From: an uncultured Pelagibacteraceae bacterium
GTDB taxonomy: Bacteria; Pseudomonadota; Alphaproteobacteria; Pelagibacterales; Pelagibacteraceae
Direction of reading: 5' to 3'
Assembly (NCBI GenBank): GCA_902623735.1
Contig: CACNUU010000007.1
Location: 1-48,901 of the forward strand
Length of the DNA stretch: 48,901 nucleotides
In this document: piece by piece, positions 32,946 through 40,765 of the stretch
Layout of the letters: every line of letters begins with the position of its first letter
How positions within the stretch are numbered: the first letter of the stretch is position 1
The notes under the pieces: model-generated
Databases searched by the model: none
What the model saw: only the letters and a program-made list of their open reading frames with translations
Told to the model about the DNA's origin: nothing
Position numbers and translations under genes: made by a program

Positions 32946-33235
32946 TAGTTATCTCCTTTTGGATCTGGAAAATCAGAAAAAAAGCCAGTCAGTTTATGCT
33001 GTACAATATTAAGTGTTTTTTTATGTTGATCTTTAGCTTCTTTCCATTTTTTGATTTGAAATTCTTTAGTCTCTTCAATTTCGTTTCCAATATGTTTCTT
33101 AAAACAATTAAAAAATTTATTAAATTTTTGACTAAATTCATCAAATTTATTTTCATTTGCATTTGCTGATTGAATGGAAACAATAAATACTACAGTAGCA
33201 ATTATCATTTTTTTTATAAGGTTTTGTTTTTTCAT
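32945..33235 (-). CDS. Small secreted protein, first gene of the lipoprotein operon
   Basis: A 96-residue protein with a signal peptide (KKMIIATVVFIVSIQSANA) and a short, Lys/Phe-rich helical mature part (FDEFSQKFNKFFNCFKKHIG). No family is recognised. It is the first gene after a divergent intergenic region containing the island dyad at 33271-33300, whose left half-site lies 36 bp upstream of the start. Confidence 0.7.
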   Translation of the reverse strand: MKKQNLIKKMIIATVVFIVSIQSANANENKFDEFSQKFNKFFNCFKKHIGNEIEETKEFQIKKWKEAKDQHKKTLNIVQHKLTGFFSDFPDPKGDN

Positions 33236-33270
33236 AATGAACTAAATCTATCTTTAAATAAAAATATTGT

Positions 33271-33300
33271 TAGTGAAATGAAAGTTTGTTTGTTTCACTA
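33271..33300. promoter_or_regulatory. Island operator dyad 1
   Basis: TAGTGAAA (33271-33278), 14 bp, TTTCACTA (33293-33300): a perfect 8-bp inverted repeat between the divergent lipoprotein operon and the DUF4116 gene. The same two half-sites with the same 14-bp spacer occur at 34636 and 39955. On the plus side, TATAAA follows TTCACT after 20 bp (33320-33325), so the site lies just upstream of a likely promoter. Confidence 0.75.
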
Positions 33301-33333
33301 TGTTTTTATTAGTTAGCTGTATAAAAAATATTT

Positions 33334-34152
33334 ATGGAAAAAGAGTTTTATAAAAATTTAAAATTAAAAACACTAAATGATATTACAAATGGAAAAATCA
33401 CTTATGATAAATTAGACAATATCCTGAAAGGAGATAAAGAAATTACATTAGAGGCAATACGTCATGAAAGTTTTGTGTATTATGATGTACCAGAGTCTTT
33501 AAAAAATGATCGTGAAATTGTTTTAGCTTCTCTTAAGAAATACGGTCTGATGTTAGAATTTGTTAATGATAAGTTCAAAAAAGATAGAAATGTAGTATTC
33601 ACTGCAGTAAAACAATGTGGATTTGCTTTAAAATACGCTGATAAAATCTTTCAAAATGATGAAGAAATTGTGCACGAAGCAATAAAATCTGATGGTTGGG
33701 CCTTACAATTTGTTGGTAAAAAATTTTTAAGGGATCCTGAATTTTTATCATTAGCAGTAAAGTATCATGGCTATGCATTCGAGCTATTACCAAAAAAATT
33801 TAAGAAAGATAAAACTTTTATAGAAAAATGTATCAAAAATCATGCTTATATCTTAAGATTTTTAGATCCAAAAATTAAATTTGATTATTTATTTCTAGAA
33901 AAATTAATTAAGATTAATGGATATTGTTTACAATATATTCCAGATGTATTTAAAGATGAATTTAATTTTGCACTATTAGCTGTAAAACAAAATGGATTAT
34001 CAATTAATTTTGTAGAAGGTGAATTAAGAAAAAATAAAGAAATAATAATAGAAGCTATAAAGCAAAATAGAGAGAGTTATGACCTTATTGATAACTCTAT
34101 GAAACTTGACAAAGATGTTAACGCTGCTTTTATGAAATATTCTACAATTTAA
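33334..34152 (+). CDS. DUF4116 repeat protein
   Basis: A 272-residue protein made of about five copies of a 48-residue repeat of the form L-K-x-D-R-E-[IV]-V-x-x-A-[IV]-K-x-x-G-x-x-L-x-[FY]-[VA]. Examples are LKNDREIVLASLKKYGLMLE and FQNDEEIVHEAIKSDGWALQ. This is DUF4116, a helical repeat of unknown function common in protists, giant viruses and some bacteria. No signal or membrane segment is seen. It is divergent from the lipoprotein operon across dyad 1 and convergent with the phage-type regulator, overlapping it by 4 bases. A second DUF4116 gene lies at 48034. Confidence 0.85.
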   Translation: MEKEFYKNLKLKTLNDITNGKITYDKLDNILKGDKEITLEAIRHESFVYYDVPESLKNDREIVLASLKKYGLMLEFVNDKFKKDRNVVFTAVKQCGFALKYADKIFQNDEEIVHEAIKSDGWALQFVGKKFLRDPEFLSLAVKYHGYAFELLPKKFKKDKTFIEKCIKNHAYILRFLDPKIKFDYLFLEKLIKINGYCLQYIPDVFKDEFNFALLAVKQNGLSINFVEGELRKNKEIIIEAIKQNRESYDLIDNSMKLDKDVNAAFMKYSTI

Positions 34153-34613
34153 TTATTATCAATAATCTGTTTTAAAGTTAAAATTTTCTTTTCAACTTCC
34201 TCAATTGCAACATTAATTTTTTCTTTCTCATTTTTACTAAATTTTGTGCCACCTTCACTATCTACATCTATAGCACCCTTAGTAGCCTCCATTAACCTGC
34301 CAATTTTAGCGCTAATATCTATTAAAGTATTTGAGGTGCTATCAAGTTTTCCAAGTTTTAAGTCTGCTGCTTCAAGCATAGACTCGTGTGCTTCAAGCAT
34401 GGGGCTACCAAGCTTTCTTCTTCTAAATTCTAAATCAAGTTTAACAGAATCTGAGTGGTGAATATTATGATCTAAATCTTGCTCATCAGTACATTTTCTA
34501 AAATGGGATTCACTTTTTCCAGTTATTTCCTTTATCTCATCTTTTTTGAGCTCTTTAATAATATTTTTAAGAGCTAACTCTAAAGACAATAGTTTTCTTG
34601 GATATCCAGCCAT
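34149..34613 (-). CDS. Phage-type regulator-like protein (candidate island regulator)
   Basis: A 154-residue protein. Residues 15-60 (IKELKKDEIKEITGKSESHF, RKCTDEQD) look like a helix-turn-helix followed by the S-x-x-x-K/R-C/W-x-D-P/E pattern of CII/YdaS-like proteins in alphaproteobacterial prophages. A long amphipathic C-terminal helical region follows (residues 90-154). I assign it only as a DNA-binding-like protein. It is divergent from the Cas4-like operon across dyad 2. A TATAAA box lies directly before its ATG, so its mRNA may be leaderless. Confidence 0.55.
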   Translation of the reverse strand: MAGYPRKLLSLELALKNIIKELKKDEIKEITGKSESHFRKCTDEQDLDHNIHHSDSVKLDLEFRRRKLGSPMLEAHESMLEAADLKLGKLDSTSNTLIDISAKIGRLMEATKGAIDVDSEGGTKFSKNEKEKINVAIEEVEKKILTLKQIIDNN

Positions 34614-34635
34614 ATTTATAAGTTAATTTTTAAAC

Positions 34636-34665
34636 TTGTGAAAATCAACCCTAAACCTTTCACTA
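34636..34665. promoter_or_regulatory. Island operator dyad 2 (plus an extra half-site)
   Basis: TTGTGAAA (34636-34643), 14 bp, TTTCACTA (34658-34665), between the regulator-like gene and the nuclease-channel operon. One mismatch relative to dyad 1. An additional half-site TTTCACTAAC lies at 34696-34705, just before the AAAGGAG ribosome-binding site of the nuclease gene. A TTCACT-20 bp-AGTAAT arrangement mirrors the other two dyads. Confidence 0.7.
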
Positions 34666-34719
34666 AACTAAATTCAATAATTAGAGTAATATCAATTTCA
34701 CTAACAAAGGAGATCATCA

Positions 34720-35388
34720 TTGAAAAAACAAAATATAATTAATTATTCACCAAGTGAATTCGCATTCGGTTTTGAAGCCTGTAACAGCTGCTACTATGAT
34801 AAAAAAATTAATGGTATTGAATTAAAAGTTCCATTTCCTGGGATTTTTTCAAAATTTGATAGTCTTCAAAAAAAATTCTATCATGGAAAGTCTAGTAAGA
34901 TTCTTTCAGATAAACTTGAAGATGGTGAAATTGTTGGAGATTATAATAAAAGGTTACAATCAGAAATTTTGTACGATCTTAAAGATAGACCTTTTACACT
35001 GAGTGGTTACATTGATAGTTATATCAAACACAAAGACTCGTTTACCATTGTTGATTTTAAAACAACAAAAATTGATGAAAATAAAATTGATACATATGCA
35101 ACTCAGTTACAAACCTATGCATTGATGATGCAAAAACCCAAAGAGGGTAGTCTTAAACTAACTCCAGTAAAGCGATTAGGAATTTTTTGTTTTGAGCCAA
35201 GTGACATTACAGAACTTGGAAAAAATAATTGTAACATGGTTATGGATACTCAATGGTTTGATATACCAAGAGATGATAAAGATCTAATTGGTTATATTAC
35301 AAAAATTCAAGATGTTTTATATTCTAAAACTAAACCTGAGCCTACTTCTACTTGTGGTGTATGTAACTTTAAAAAGGTAATGAAGTAA
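34720..35388 (+). CDS. Cas4/RecB-like PD-(D/E)XK nuclease
   Basis: A 222-residue protein with a PD-(D/E)XK core: Asp99 in SGYIDSY, Asp112 and Lys114 in FTIVDFKTTK, and the QxxxY motif in YATQLQTYALMM. Two Cys pairs, C21/C24 (FEACNSC) and C212/C215 (CGVC), flank the core as in Fe-S nucleases of the Cas4/AddB group. There is no CRISPR array or cas gene nearby. The start is TTG 34720, supported by an AAAGGAG site 8 bases upstream. Its stop overlaps the next start (TAATG). It is the first gene of a four-to-six gene operon behind dyad 2. Confidence 0.85.
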   Translation: MKKQNIINYSPSEFAFGFEACNSCYYDKKINGIELKVPFPGIFSKFDSLQKKFYHGKSSKILSDKLEDGEIVGDYNKRLQSEILYDLKDRPFTLSGYIDSYIKHKDSFTIVDFKTTKIDENKIDTYATQLQTYALMMQKPKEGSLKLTPVKRLGIFCFEPSDITELGKNNCNMVMDTQWFDIPRDDKDLIGYITKIQDVLYSKTKPEPTSTCGVCNFKKVMK

Positions 35389-35684
35389 TGCAAAAACTTA
35401 ACAATTCAGAGACCAAAGTAACAGAAGTTATTAGTTTTATTTTAGGACAATTTAGAGATGAAAGAGTAGATCATGACCTTGAAGTAACGTCCGAACTTAT
35501 TTTGATAGCAAGAATTCTTCATCAAAGATTTAAAATTAATAACGGAATAAAAGTTAAAGAAGACAAATCAGTAATCTTAGCAAGAGATGAAGTTTTAAAA
35601 GAAATTAAAAATGATGAATATTACGAATTAATAAAAAACTTTATAAAAGATTATCGACAATTCAGAGATAAAAACATAAATTAA
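35388..35684 (+). CDS. Small helical protein of unknown function
   Basis: A 98-residue, mostly helical, charged protein with no signal or membrane segment (SETKVTEVISFILGQFRDER, ILARDEVLKEIKNDEYYELI). No family is recognised. It is translationally coupled to the Cas4-like nuclease by a one-base overlap and followed by the channel gene after 4 bases, so it probably acts with one of them. Confidence 0.7.
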   Translation: MQKLNNSETKVTEVISFILGQFRDERVDHDLEVTSELILIARILHQRFKINNGIKVKEDKSVILARDEVLKEIKNDEYYELIKNFIKDYRQFRDKNIN

Positions 35685-35688
35685 AATC

Positions 35689-38256
35689 ATGTGGAAGTTT
35701 ATTAAGTATAAATTTAATAAAGCGTTTGAAAAAGATTTATTATATTTAATAGTCTTTTTCTTATTTCTAAGTTTTATTGGAGTTACTTTAATTTCAACTA
35801 TAATTTTTATTTTTCAAAAGCTTGGAGTTTTATCTGAAAATAATATTTTCACTGAAACTTTATGGCAAGGATTTAAATTATTTTTTGATCAAAATGCCAT
35901 TTTTAACTTAGGTGATAAAAATACTTTTCTTGATTATTTTTTCAAATTTAACATTACTATTTTTGGTATTTTAATTTTTTCATCAGTTATAGGTATTGTT
36001 ACTAATTTGATATCAAATCGAATTGAAGAATTACGAACTGGAAAAACTAAGATTGAGGAAGAGGATCACATAATTTTTTTTAATTTTAGTAGAAGACTAA
36101 TTCCTCTCTTAAGTGAACTTTGCAACGCTTATGAAAATAAAAAAAGATCTTTTGTAGTTGTGTCCAACGAAGAACCTTTGGTTGTCATGGAGAAAATTAA
36201 AAATGTAATCAAAATTCCAAAAAATATAACGATACTTGCAAGAAAAGGATACGCTTGGCAAAAAAGTTTATTAGATAAAATAAATTTAGAAAAAGCTAAA
36301 CAAGTAATTATTTTAAAGCCTGATATCAGCGAATTGTTTAAAACAGAAATGGATTGTGATGTTGAGGTGGGTAAAAGCATGTCATCAATTATTGGATCAA
36401 AACAATGGGATAAAAATCCATGCAAAATTTTAGGAGAGTTTCATAGCGAACAAAGAGGTTTTGCTCATGCTTGGTTCAGTAGAAGTATTTGGGGAAAAAA
36501 AGTTACAGAACTTGGTAATACTTGGGAAATTCCAGAAATCATCAGTTCTCAAATTTTAAAAAATAATCTTCTAGCTCAATGCACAAATACACCTGATCTA
36601 ACGGAGATATATGACAATCTTTTTGGTTACGAGGGATCAGAAGTATATTTTGTTGACCCAGCTAAACCAAAATTCAAAGATGTCTTAGAAAAAAATATTG
36701 GAAAGAATATAAAAGATCTAAATAGATTATGTGACAATATTATTGTTATTGGTTTCTTTTTAAATGATCAAAGTAACAAAAGAACTTACAACAAGGTTTT
36801 TTTAAATACCCCAACCAATTTTCCTCTTACAAAAAACTATGGAATTATTTGTATAGCTAAAAATGAAGATCAAATTATAAAAGAATTAAGCGAACTGGAA
36901 AGTCACGAGAAAGAAGTAAAAGACATTGATCCAAACCTAAAACAAGATGATGGTGATCTTAATGTTTCTCTTTTAGATTATAGTAGAGAGAACAATAGCG
37001 ATTATTTAAAAATATTAATTAGCTCTTTAATTAACTCAAATTATTATAATAATTTAAAAAATCTTGATATTTACCAGCATCATAATGATACAGCTTTAAA
37101 GAATTTGGATTATATAACCGAGGAAAATATCAATTCTGATGAAGATAATGAGTTAATTAATCTAGGTATTATTTTTCACATGATCAATACAGATCATAAG
37201 CACAACTTCAAATTTCAAGTATTTAAAGTTAATCAAAATTCACCTTTACATTCAAAAATTAACCCTGGTGATGAAATTTTAAACATCATTAAAAAAGAAG
37301 AATTAGATAAATTTAAAAAATTAGATGAGAAAGATCTTTGTCATTATACGAAATACCCTAGAGGAGTTGAGAAAAAACTTAAATCTAAAGTAACCGAGTT
37401 TTTAAAAGAAAATAATGAAATTATCATTATTCTTAAGAAATTTGATACCAAGAAAATAGAATTTCTAGAAATCAATAAAGATGAAGTCACTAAGCAAAAA
37501 ACAAAACTATTAGCAGAATTTAAAGATATTCAATCAAAAAGACATAATATGATTGAAACAGTTAAAAAGAACATCAATTTTAAAGAAAAAAATTTAGATG
37601 AATTTACTTCAAATATTGGGGGAACCACTAGACCTGATGAATTTGAAAAAAGTAATTGTATAATTTTATTTAACGAAACAAATCAACAAATCCAAAAATT
37701 TAAAGAAAACCCAACAGAAGATCATGCCATGATCAATAACTTTATTGGGTTCTCTCAATTATCTAATTATTCTTATAATGATAAAAAGACTGTAGATCGA
37801 TCTATGATCACAGAGATTAATGGTTATCGAACTAAAAAGATATTAGAAGACTTTAAAAATAAGTTTCACAGTCCTTATGTAGGTAATGATGTCATTGAGA
37901 TGAATTCAATTATCAGTAAATACATTGCTGCAGCAACATTTGACTCGCAAAATGCTGATCTAATAGATTTGTTATTCAAACGAGTTCATACTTTAAAGTC
38001 TCACACATTATTAGACAAATCATTATCAACTACATTTTGTGAATTAGAAAAGTATTTCCAAAATAAAAATGAAGTCTTAATTGGTATTATTGATTACGAT
38101 TTCGATAAATCAAGATATAGAAAAATTAAAAATATATCGATTAACCCCGAACAAAGAACACAAATTGATTTAGATGAAGGGGATCGATTAATAACAATTG
38201 CAAACTTCAACGACCTAGAGATGGTCAAACAAAGTAGATATTTGCATATATTATAA
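35689..38256 (+). CDS. CASTOR/POLLUX (DMI1)-like ion channel with RCK and PDZ-like regions
   Basis: An 855-residue protein. Two membrane helices (about residues 18-44 and 84-112) flank a short loop. They are followed by the family signature NRIEELRTGKTKIEEEDHII and an RCK-type Rossmann domain (LLSELCNAYENKKRSFVVVS). A second RCK-like half begins near residue 330. A PDZ-like stretch (residues about 488-535, FKVNQNSPLHSKINPGDEIL) is inserted in the C-terminal half, which is unusual. CASTOR/POLLUX channels conduct cations across plant nuclear envelopes; bacterial homologues are largely uncharacterised. It sits between a nuclease and a GIY-YIG gene. Confidence 0.8.
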   Translation: MWKFIKYKFNKAFEKDLLYLIVFFLFLSFIGVTLISTIIFIFQKLGVLSENNIFTETLWQGFKLFFDQNAIFNLGDKNTFLDYFFKFNITIFGILIFSSVIGIVTNLISNRIEELRTGKTKIEEEDHIIFFNFSRRLIPLLSELCNAYENKKRSFVVVSNEEPLVVMEKIKNVIKIPKNITILARKGYAWQKSLLDKINLEKAKQVIILKPDISELFKTEMDCDVEVGKSMSSIIGSKQWDKNPCKILGEFHSEQRGFAHAWFSRSIWGKKVTELGNTWEIPEIISSQILKNNLLAQCTNTPDLTEIYDNLFGYEGSEVYFVDPAKPKFKDVLEKNIGKNIKDLNRLCDNIIVIGFFLNDQSNKRTYNKVFLNTPTNFPLTKNYGIICIAKNEDQIIKELSELESHEKEVKDIDPNLKQDDGDLNVSLLDYSRENNSDYLKILISSLINSNYYNNLKNLDIYQHHNDTALKNLDYITEENINSDEDNELINLGIIFHMINTDHKHNFKFQVFKVNQNSPLHSKINPGDEILNIIKKEELDKFKKLDEKDLCHYTKYPRGVEKKLKSKVTEFLKENNEIIIILKKFDTKKIEFLEINKDEVTKQKTKLLAEFKDIQSKRHNMIETVKKNINFKEKNLDEFTSNIGGTTRPDEFEKSNCIILFNETNQQIQKFKENPTEDHAMINNFIGFSQLSNYSYNDKKTVDRSMITEINGYRTKKILEDFKNKFHSPYVGNDVIEMNSIISKYIAAATFDSQNADLIDLLFKRVHTLKSHTLLDKSLSTTFCELEKYFQNKNEVLIGIIDYDFDKSRYRKIKNISINPEQRTQIDLDEGDRLITIANFNDLEMVKQSRYLHIL

Positions 38257-38261
38257 AAAAT

Positions 38262-39086
38262 ATGTCTGAAAACAGAATAGAAAAACTTTTACCGTTTTTT
38301 GTTTATATATTATTTGATCCTAATGATTTTAAGCCTTTTTATGTAGGTATGGGTCAAAATACAAGAGATCTTGATCATAAGGCGGGTGAAAATGATCCTA
38401 AAGAGAAAAAAATAAAAGAAATTAAATCAAAAGGACAAAAAGAATTAAGAGTAATTATTGGAAGATATGAAACCAGAGAAGAAGCTCTTAGTGTTGAATC
38501 AACCTTAATTAATTGGGTTTACGGATACGATAACCTTACAAATCAAAATAGAGCTTTTGGTAATATTTATATTAGACCACATTCTCAATTAGTAGACAAA
38601 CACTTTACCCATTTAGACAGGATTGACAGACCTTATCAAAAAAATATCGGTGATGGCAAATATACAAAACAAAAACTATCTCAAATAGATGATAATAAAA
38701 TTTTAGATAAATTGGCTGTAGTAAAGGAAATAATCATTACTAAATTTCCAAGTTTAATTGTTAGTAAAGAACAAATTCTTACACCTCAAGATCCATGTAT
38801 TTTGATTAAGGGATTTTCTAAGTTTATCCAAATACAAATAAGAATGACCGTTGCTTCTGGAAAATATTTTACTTTTAATTATCTTCCTATAAATTTGGAA
38901 TGTAGAGATGCTTTTATAAAAACAATACAAGATAAGTTTCCATCACAAAAAATTCCTAAAGGTAATAAATTTGAAAGATATTTTCCACATAGACTGGATG
39001 GTGAGACAGTTAAGGTACATTTTGAGGAAAATTATAAGTGTGTAAATGTTTTAGACAATATGCTAAAGAATATTAATAATACTTAA
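38262..39086 (+). CDS. GIY-YIG domain protein (LEM-3-like)
   Basis: A 274-residue protein with an N-terminal GIY-YIG-type domain. Its motifs are FVYILFDPNDFKPFYVGMGQ, an Arg/His pair (TRDLDHKAG), and a catalytic-Glu helix (TREEALSVESTLINWVYG). This variant is like the LEM-3-type domain found in bacterial phage-related proteins. The C-terminal half (about residues 140-274) is unassigned. It starts 5 bases after the channel gene in the same operon. The combination with a PD-(D/E)XK nuclease and a channel is typical of defence or conflict islands. Confidence 0.82.
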   Translation: MSENRIEKLLPFFVYILFDPNDFKPFYVGMGQNTRDLDHKAGENDPKEKKIKEIKSKGQKELRVIIGRYETREEALSVESTLINWVYGYDNLTNQNRAFGNIYIRPHSQLVDKHFTHLDRIDRPYQKNIGDGKYTKQKLSQIDDNKILDKLAVVKEIIITKFPSLIVSKEQILTPQDPCILIKGFSKFIQIQIRMTVASGKYFTFNYLPINLECRDAFIKTIQDKFPSQKIPKGNKFERYFPHRLDGETVKVHFEENYKCVNVLDNMLKNINNT

Positions 39087-39089
39087 TAA

Positions 39090-39353
39090 ATGACTGATGT
39101 ATTCAAAAAAATAAGTGAACTTAATTCTAAGTATGGTAATGAGTCTTCTGAATTTGAAGAGGAATTAGTAGAGCATCTTAAGAAGAAATTTCCTGAACAA
39201 TACAAATTATCATTAGAAGATCTTAAAAATGATGGGTCTGATGATCCTGAAATGGAAATGACACCAGGTAGATTTGTGGATCATATTGGTGATAAAAGTG
39301 AAGAATTGTTAAAAGAATACGAAACAATTTTAAAAAAACTTAACGGAGAGTAG
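39090..39353 (+). CDS. Small acidic protein, paralogue of 39661-39936
   Basis: An 87-residue acidic helical protein. The segments EEELVEHLKKKFPEQYKLSL and MTPGRFVDHIGDKSEELLKE align with EEELAKKLKESFGESYKKAA and SPGSIAHYIEELTESDQ of the opposite-strand protein at 39661-39936. No family is recognised. It starts 3 bases after the GIY-YIG gene and is followed by the next gene with a 1-base gap. Confidence 0.7.
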   Translation: MTDVFKKISELNSKYGNESSEFEEELVEHLKKKFPEQYKLSLEDLKNDGSDDPEMEMTPGRFVDHIGDKSEELLKEYETILKKLNGE

Positions 39354-39354
39354 T

Positions 39355-39651
39355 ATGCCTAAATTTAAAGCAGTGTATTTATTTGACAAAATTTATGATT
39401 TTGAAGGTATTAAAGAGATTGAGGCCAAAGATATTAAAGAAGCTGTTGAAAAATTAAAGAAGGCTGGAAGAAGAGGACATCTCATTGATGAAACTTATGA
39501 TACTGGAGATAAACCAATTTATAGTCCAAGAGGAATGCATGTATTTAATTCTGAAAAGTTTATTGATGAAAATGAAGCTAGAGAAAGTTTAGATTTAGAC
39601 GGCAATAGTCCAGATGCAGTTATAGATGAAGATTTTACTTTTGAAGATTAA
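39355..39651 (+). CDS. Small acidic protein of unknown function
   Basis: A 98-residue protein with a beta-alpha pattern (KFKAVYLFDKIYDFEGIKEI, then AEKLKKAGRRGHLI-like helix) and a strongly acidic C-terminus (DAVIDEDFTFED). The layout resembles small antirestriction- or phage-type proteins that mimic nucleic acid, but this is only a hint. It is the last plus-strand gene of the operon, convergent with the gene at 39661. Confidence 0.65.
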   Translation: MPKFKAVYLFDKIYDFEGIKEIEAKDIKEAVEKLKKAGRRGHLIDETYDTGDKPIYSPRGMHVFNSEKFIDENEARESLDLDGNSPDAVIDEDFTFED

Positions 39652-39660
39652 AAAAATATT

Positions 39661-39936
39661 CTAATTTTCTAAATTATCAAACCAATCATTAACAATAGCT
39701 AAAGCATTAGTCTGATCTGACTCTGTTAATTCTTCAATATAATGAGCTATTGATCCAGGTGATGGTATTTCTTCTTCTGGATTACTAAGTTCATTAGCTG
39801 CTTTTTTATAACTTTCACCAAAACTTTCTTTTAACTTTTTTGCTAATTCTTCCTCAAGAGCTGTTGCGTTTCCTGGACTATTATTATTATAAATTTTGTC
39901 TGTTACCTCATTAACTCTGTTACGTAAATTTCCCAT
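39661..39936 (-). CDS. Small acidic protein, paralogue of 39090-39353
   Basis: A 91-residue acidic protein whose middle and end parallel the 87-residue protein at 39090 (EEEL, LK-x-x-F-x-E-x-YK, PG, then a helical end). It is transcribed toward that gene and diverges from the basic protein gene across dyad 3. Oppositely oriented paralogues under a shared type of operator suggest a paired function. No family is recognised. Confidence 0.7.
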   Translation of the reverse strand: MGNLRNRVNEVTDKIYNNNSPGNATALEEELAKKLKESFGESYKKAANELSNPEEEIPSPGSIAHYIEELTESDQTNALAIVNDWFDNLEN

Positions 39937-39954
39937 ATTTTAATATAATATTTT

Positions 39955-39984
39955 AAGTGAAATAGATCAATAAGGACTTCACTA
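39955..39984. promoter_or_regulatory. Island operator dyad 3
   Basis: AAGTGAAA (39955-39962), 14 bp, CTTCACTA (39977-39984), in the divergent gap between 39661-39936 and the gene at 40017. It has the same half-sites and the same 14-bp spacer as dyads 1 and 2. TTATAT at 40004-40009 follows TTCACT after 20 bp, as at the other sites. Confidence 0.7.
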
Positions 39985-40016
39985 ACATTATTTCATAATT
40001 GGCTTATATTTAGATT

Positions 40017-40232
40017 ATGAAAACATTTAGACCTTTTAAAATAAAAAAATATAAACCTTTTAAGTTCAAGATAAAAAAGAGACCTGTCTATAAACCATTA
40101 CGTGTTAAAAAGCCTAAGCCTTATAAAAGGGGCAGGTTATTAAAAAGTGGTATTACTCAACATATGAGAGTTACATGTACAGGTAGACGTTATTGGACAC
40201 CTATTATCACAAAAATAGATCGTCCAGACTAA
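40017..40232 (+). CDS. Highly basic 71-residue protein
   Basis: A 71-residue protein very rich in Lys, Arg and Pro. The first 45 residues are repeats of the form [KRP]-x-[KF]-K-P-F-K (FKIKKYKPFKFKIKKRP, VYKPLRVKKPKPYKRGR). A less charged end follows (VTCTGRRYWTPIITKIDRPD). It probably binds nucleic acid or an acidic partner, perhaps the acidic proteins encoded next to it. It is the first gene to the right of dyad 3. No family is recognised. Confidence 0.7.
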   Translation: MKTFRPFKIKKYKPFKFKIKKRPVYKPLRVKKPKPYKRGRLLKSGITQHMRVTCTGRRYWTPIITKIDRPD

Positions 40233-40250
40233 TAACTTTTTCATAAAAAA

Positions 40251-40538
40251 ATGAATAATAATTTTAGATTCGAGACTAATCTTAAAAATCCTATTCTCTA
40301 TGATGTTATTTTCTTAAATGATCCTATTACTACAATGGAATTTGTAGAAAGAGTTCTAAGAGATATTTTTGGTAAAAAACATAAACAAGCTGTTAAACTT
40401 ACTCAAAAAATTCATGAAACAGGGTATGGTATTGTTGGTTCATACATTTACGAAATTGCAGGACAAAAAGAATTGGAAACAAGCTTGATGGCAAAGGATG
40501 AAAATTTTCCTTTAAGAACAGTAATTAAAATTAGGTAA
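40251..40538 (+). CDS. ClpS-like N-degron adaptor
   Basis: A 95-residue protein matching ClpS over its whole core: LYDVIFLNDPITTMEFVERV, the helix with VLRDIFGKKHKQAVKLTQKI, HETGYGIVGSYIYEIA and PLRTVIKIR at the end. ClpS delivers N-degron substrates to ClpAP. The substrate-pocket Asn-Asp and Met are kept and the His (IHETG) too, but the second Asp of the usual NDD motif is Pro and the TPM Pro is Thr. It may therefore have changed specificity or block the host adaptor. It is 18 bases after the basic protein gene. Confidence 0.82.
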   Translation: MNNNFRFETNLKNPILYDVIFLNDPITTMEFVERVLRDIFGKKHKQAVKLTQKIHETGYGIVGSYIYEIAGQKELETSLMAKDENFPLRTVIKIR

Positions 40539-40605
40539 TAGTTTTTTACGGAAAAATTGAAATTATTATGACAGATTAATAAGATAATTATGTTATAGTT
40601 AAATT

Positions 40606-40758
40606 ATGAAAACCTATAGAGTAAGAGTAAGAATTGCTGGTGGTAGGATAGTTGATATCGAAATACAAGCACCTGATGTACATGCTGCTTTAAACATGGC
40701 TAAATCACAATATGGTGATGGCAATGTTTTAGGTGCTCCAATGTTAGTAAGATCTTAA
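40606..40758 (+). CDS. Small beta-alpha protein of 50 residues
   Basis: ATG 40606 to TAA 40756-40758 encodes MKTYRVRVRIAGGRIVDIEI, QAPDVHAALNMAKSQYGDGN and a short end. The strand-strand-helix pattern (YRVRV, VDIEI, DVHAALNMAK) is regular and the reading frame is in line with its neighbours, so I think it is real. It resembles small proteins seen in SAR11 and their phages; function unknown. The next gene starts 7 bases after it. Confidence 0.6.
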   Translation: MKTYRVRVRIAGGRIVDIEIQAPDVHAALNMAKSQYGDGNVLGAPMLVRS

Positions 40759-40765
40759 GTTTACT

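Noticed and set aside
34720..35388. Cas4-like nuclease as sign of a CRISPR system
   Set aside because: No repeat array and no other cas gene is present. The Cys-flanked PD-(D/E)XK core also occurs in phage and defence nucleases.
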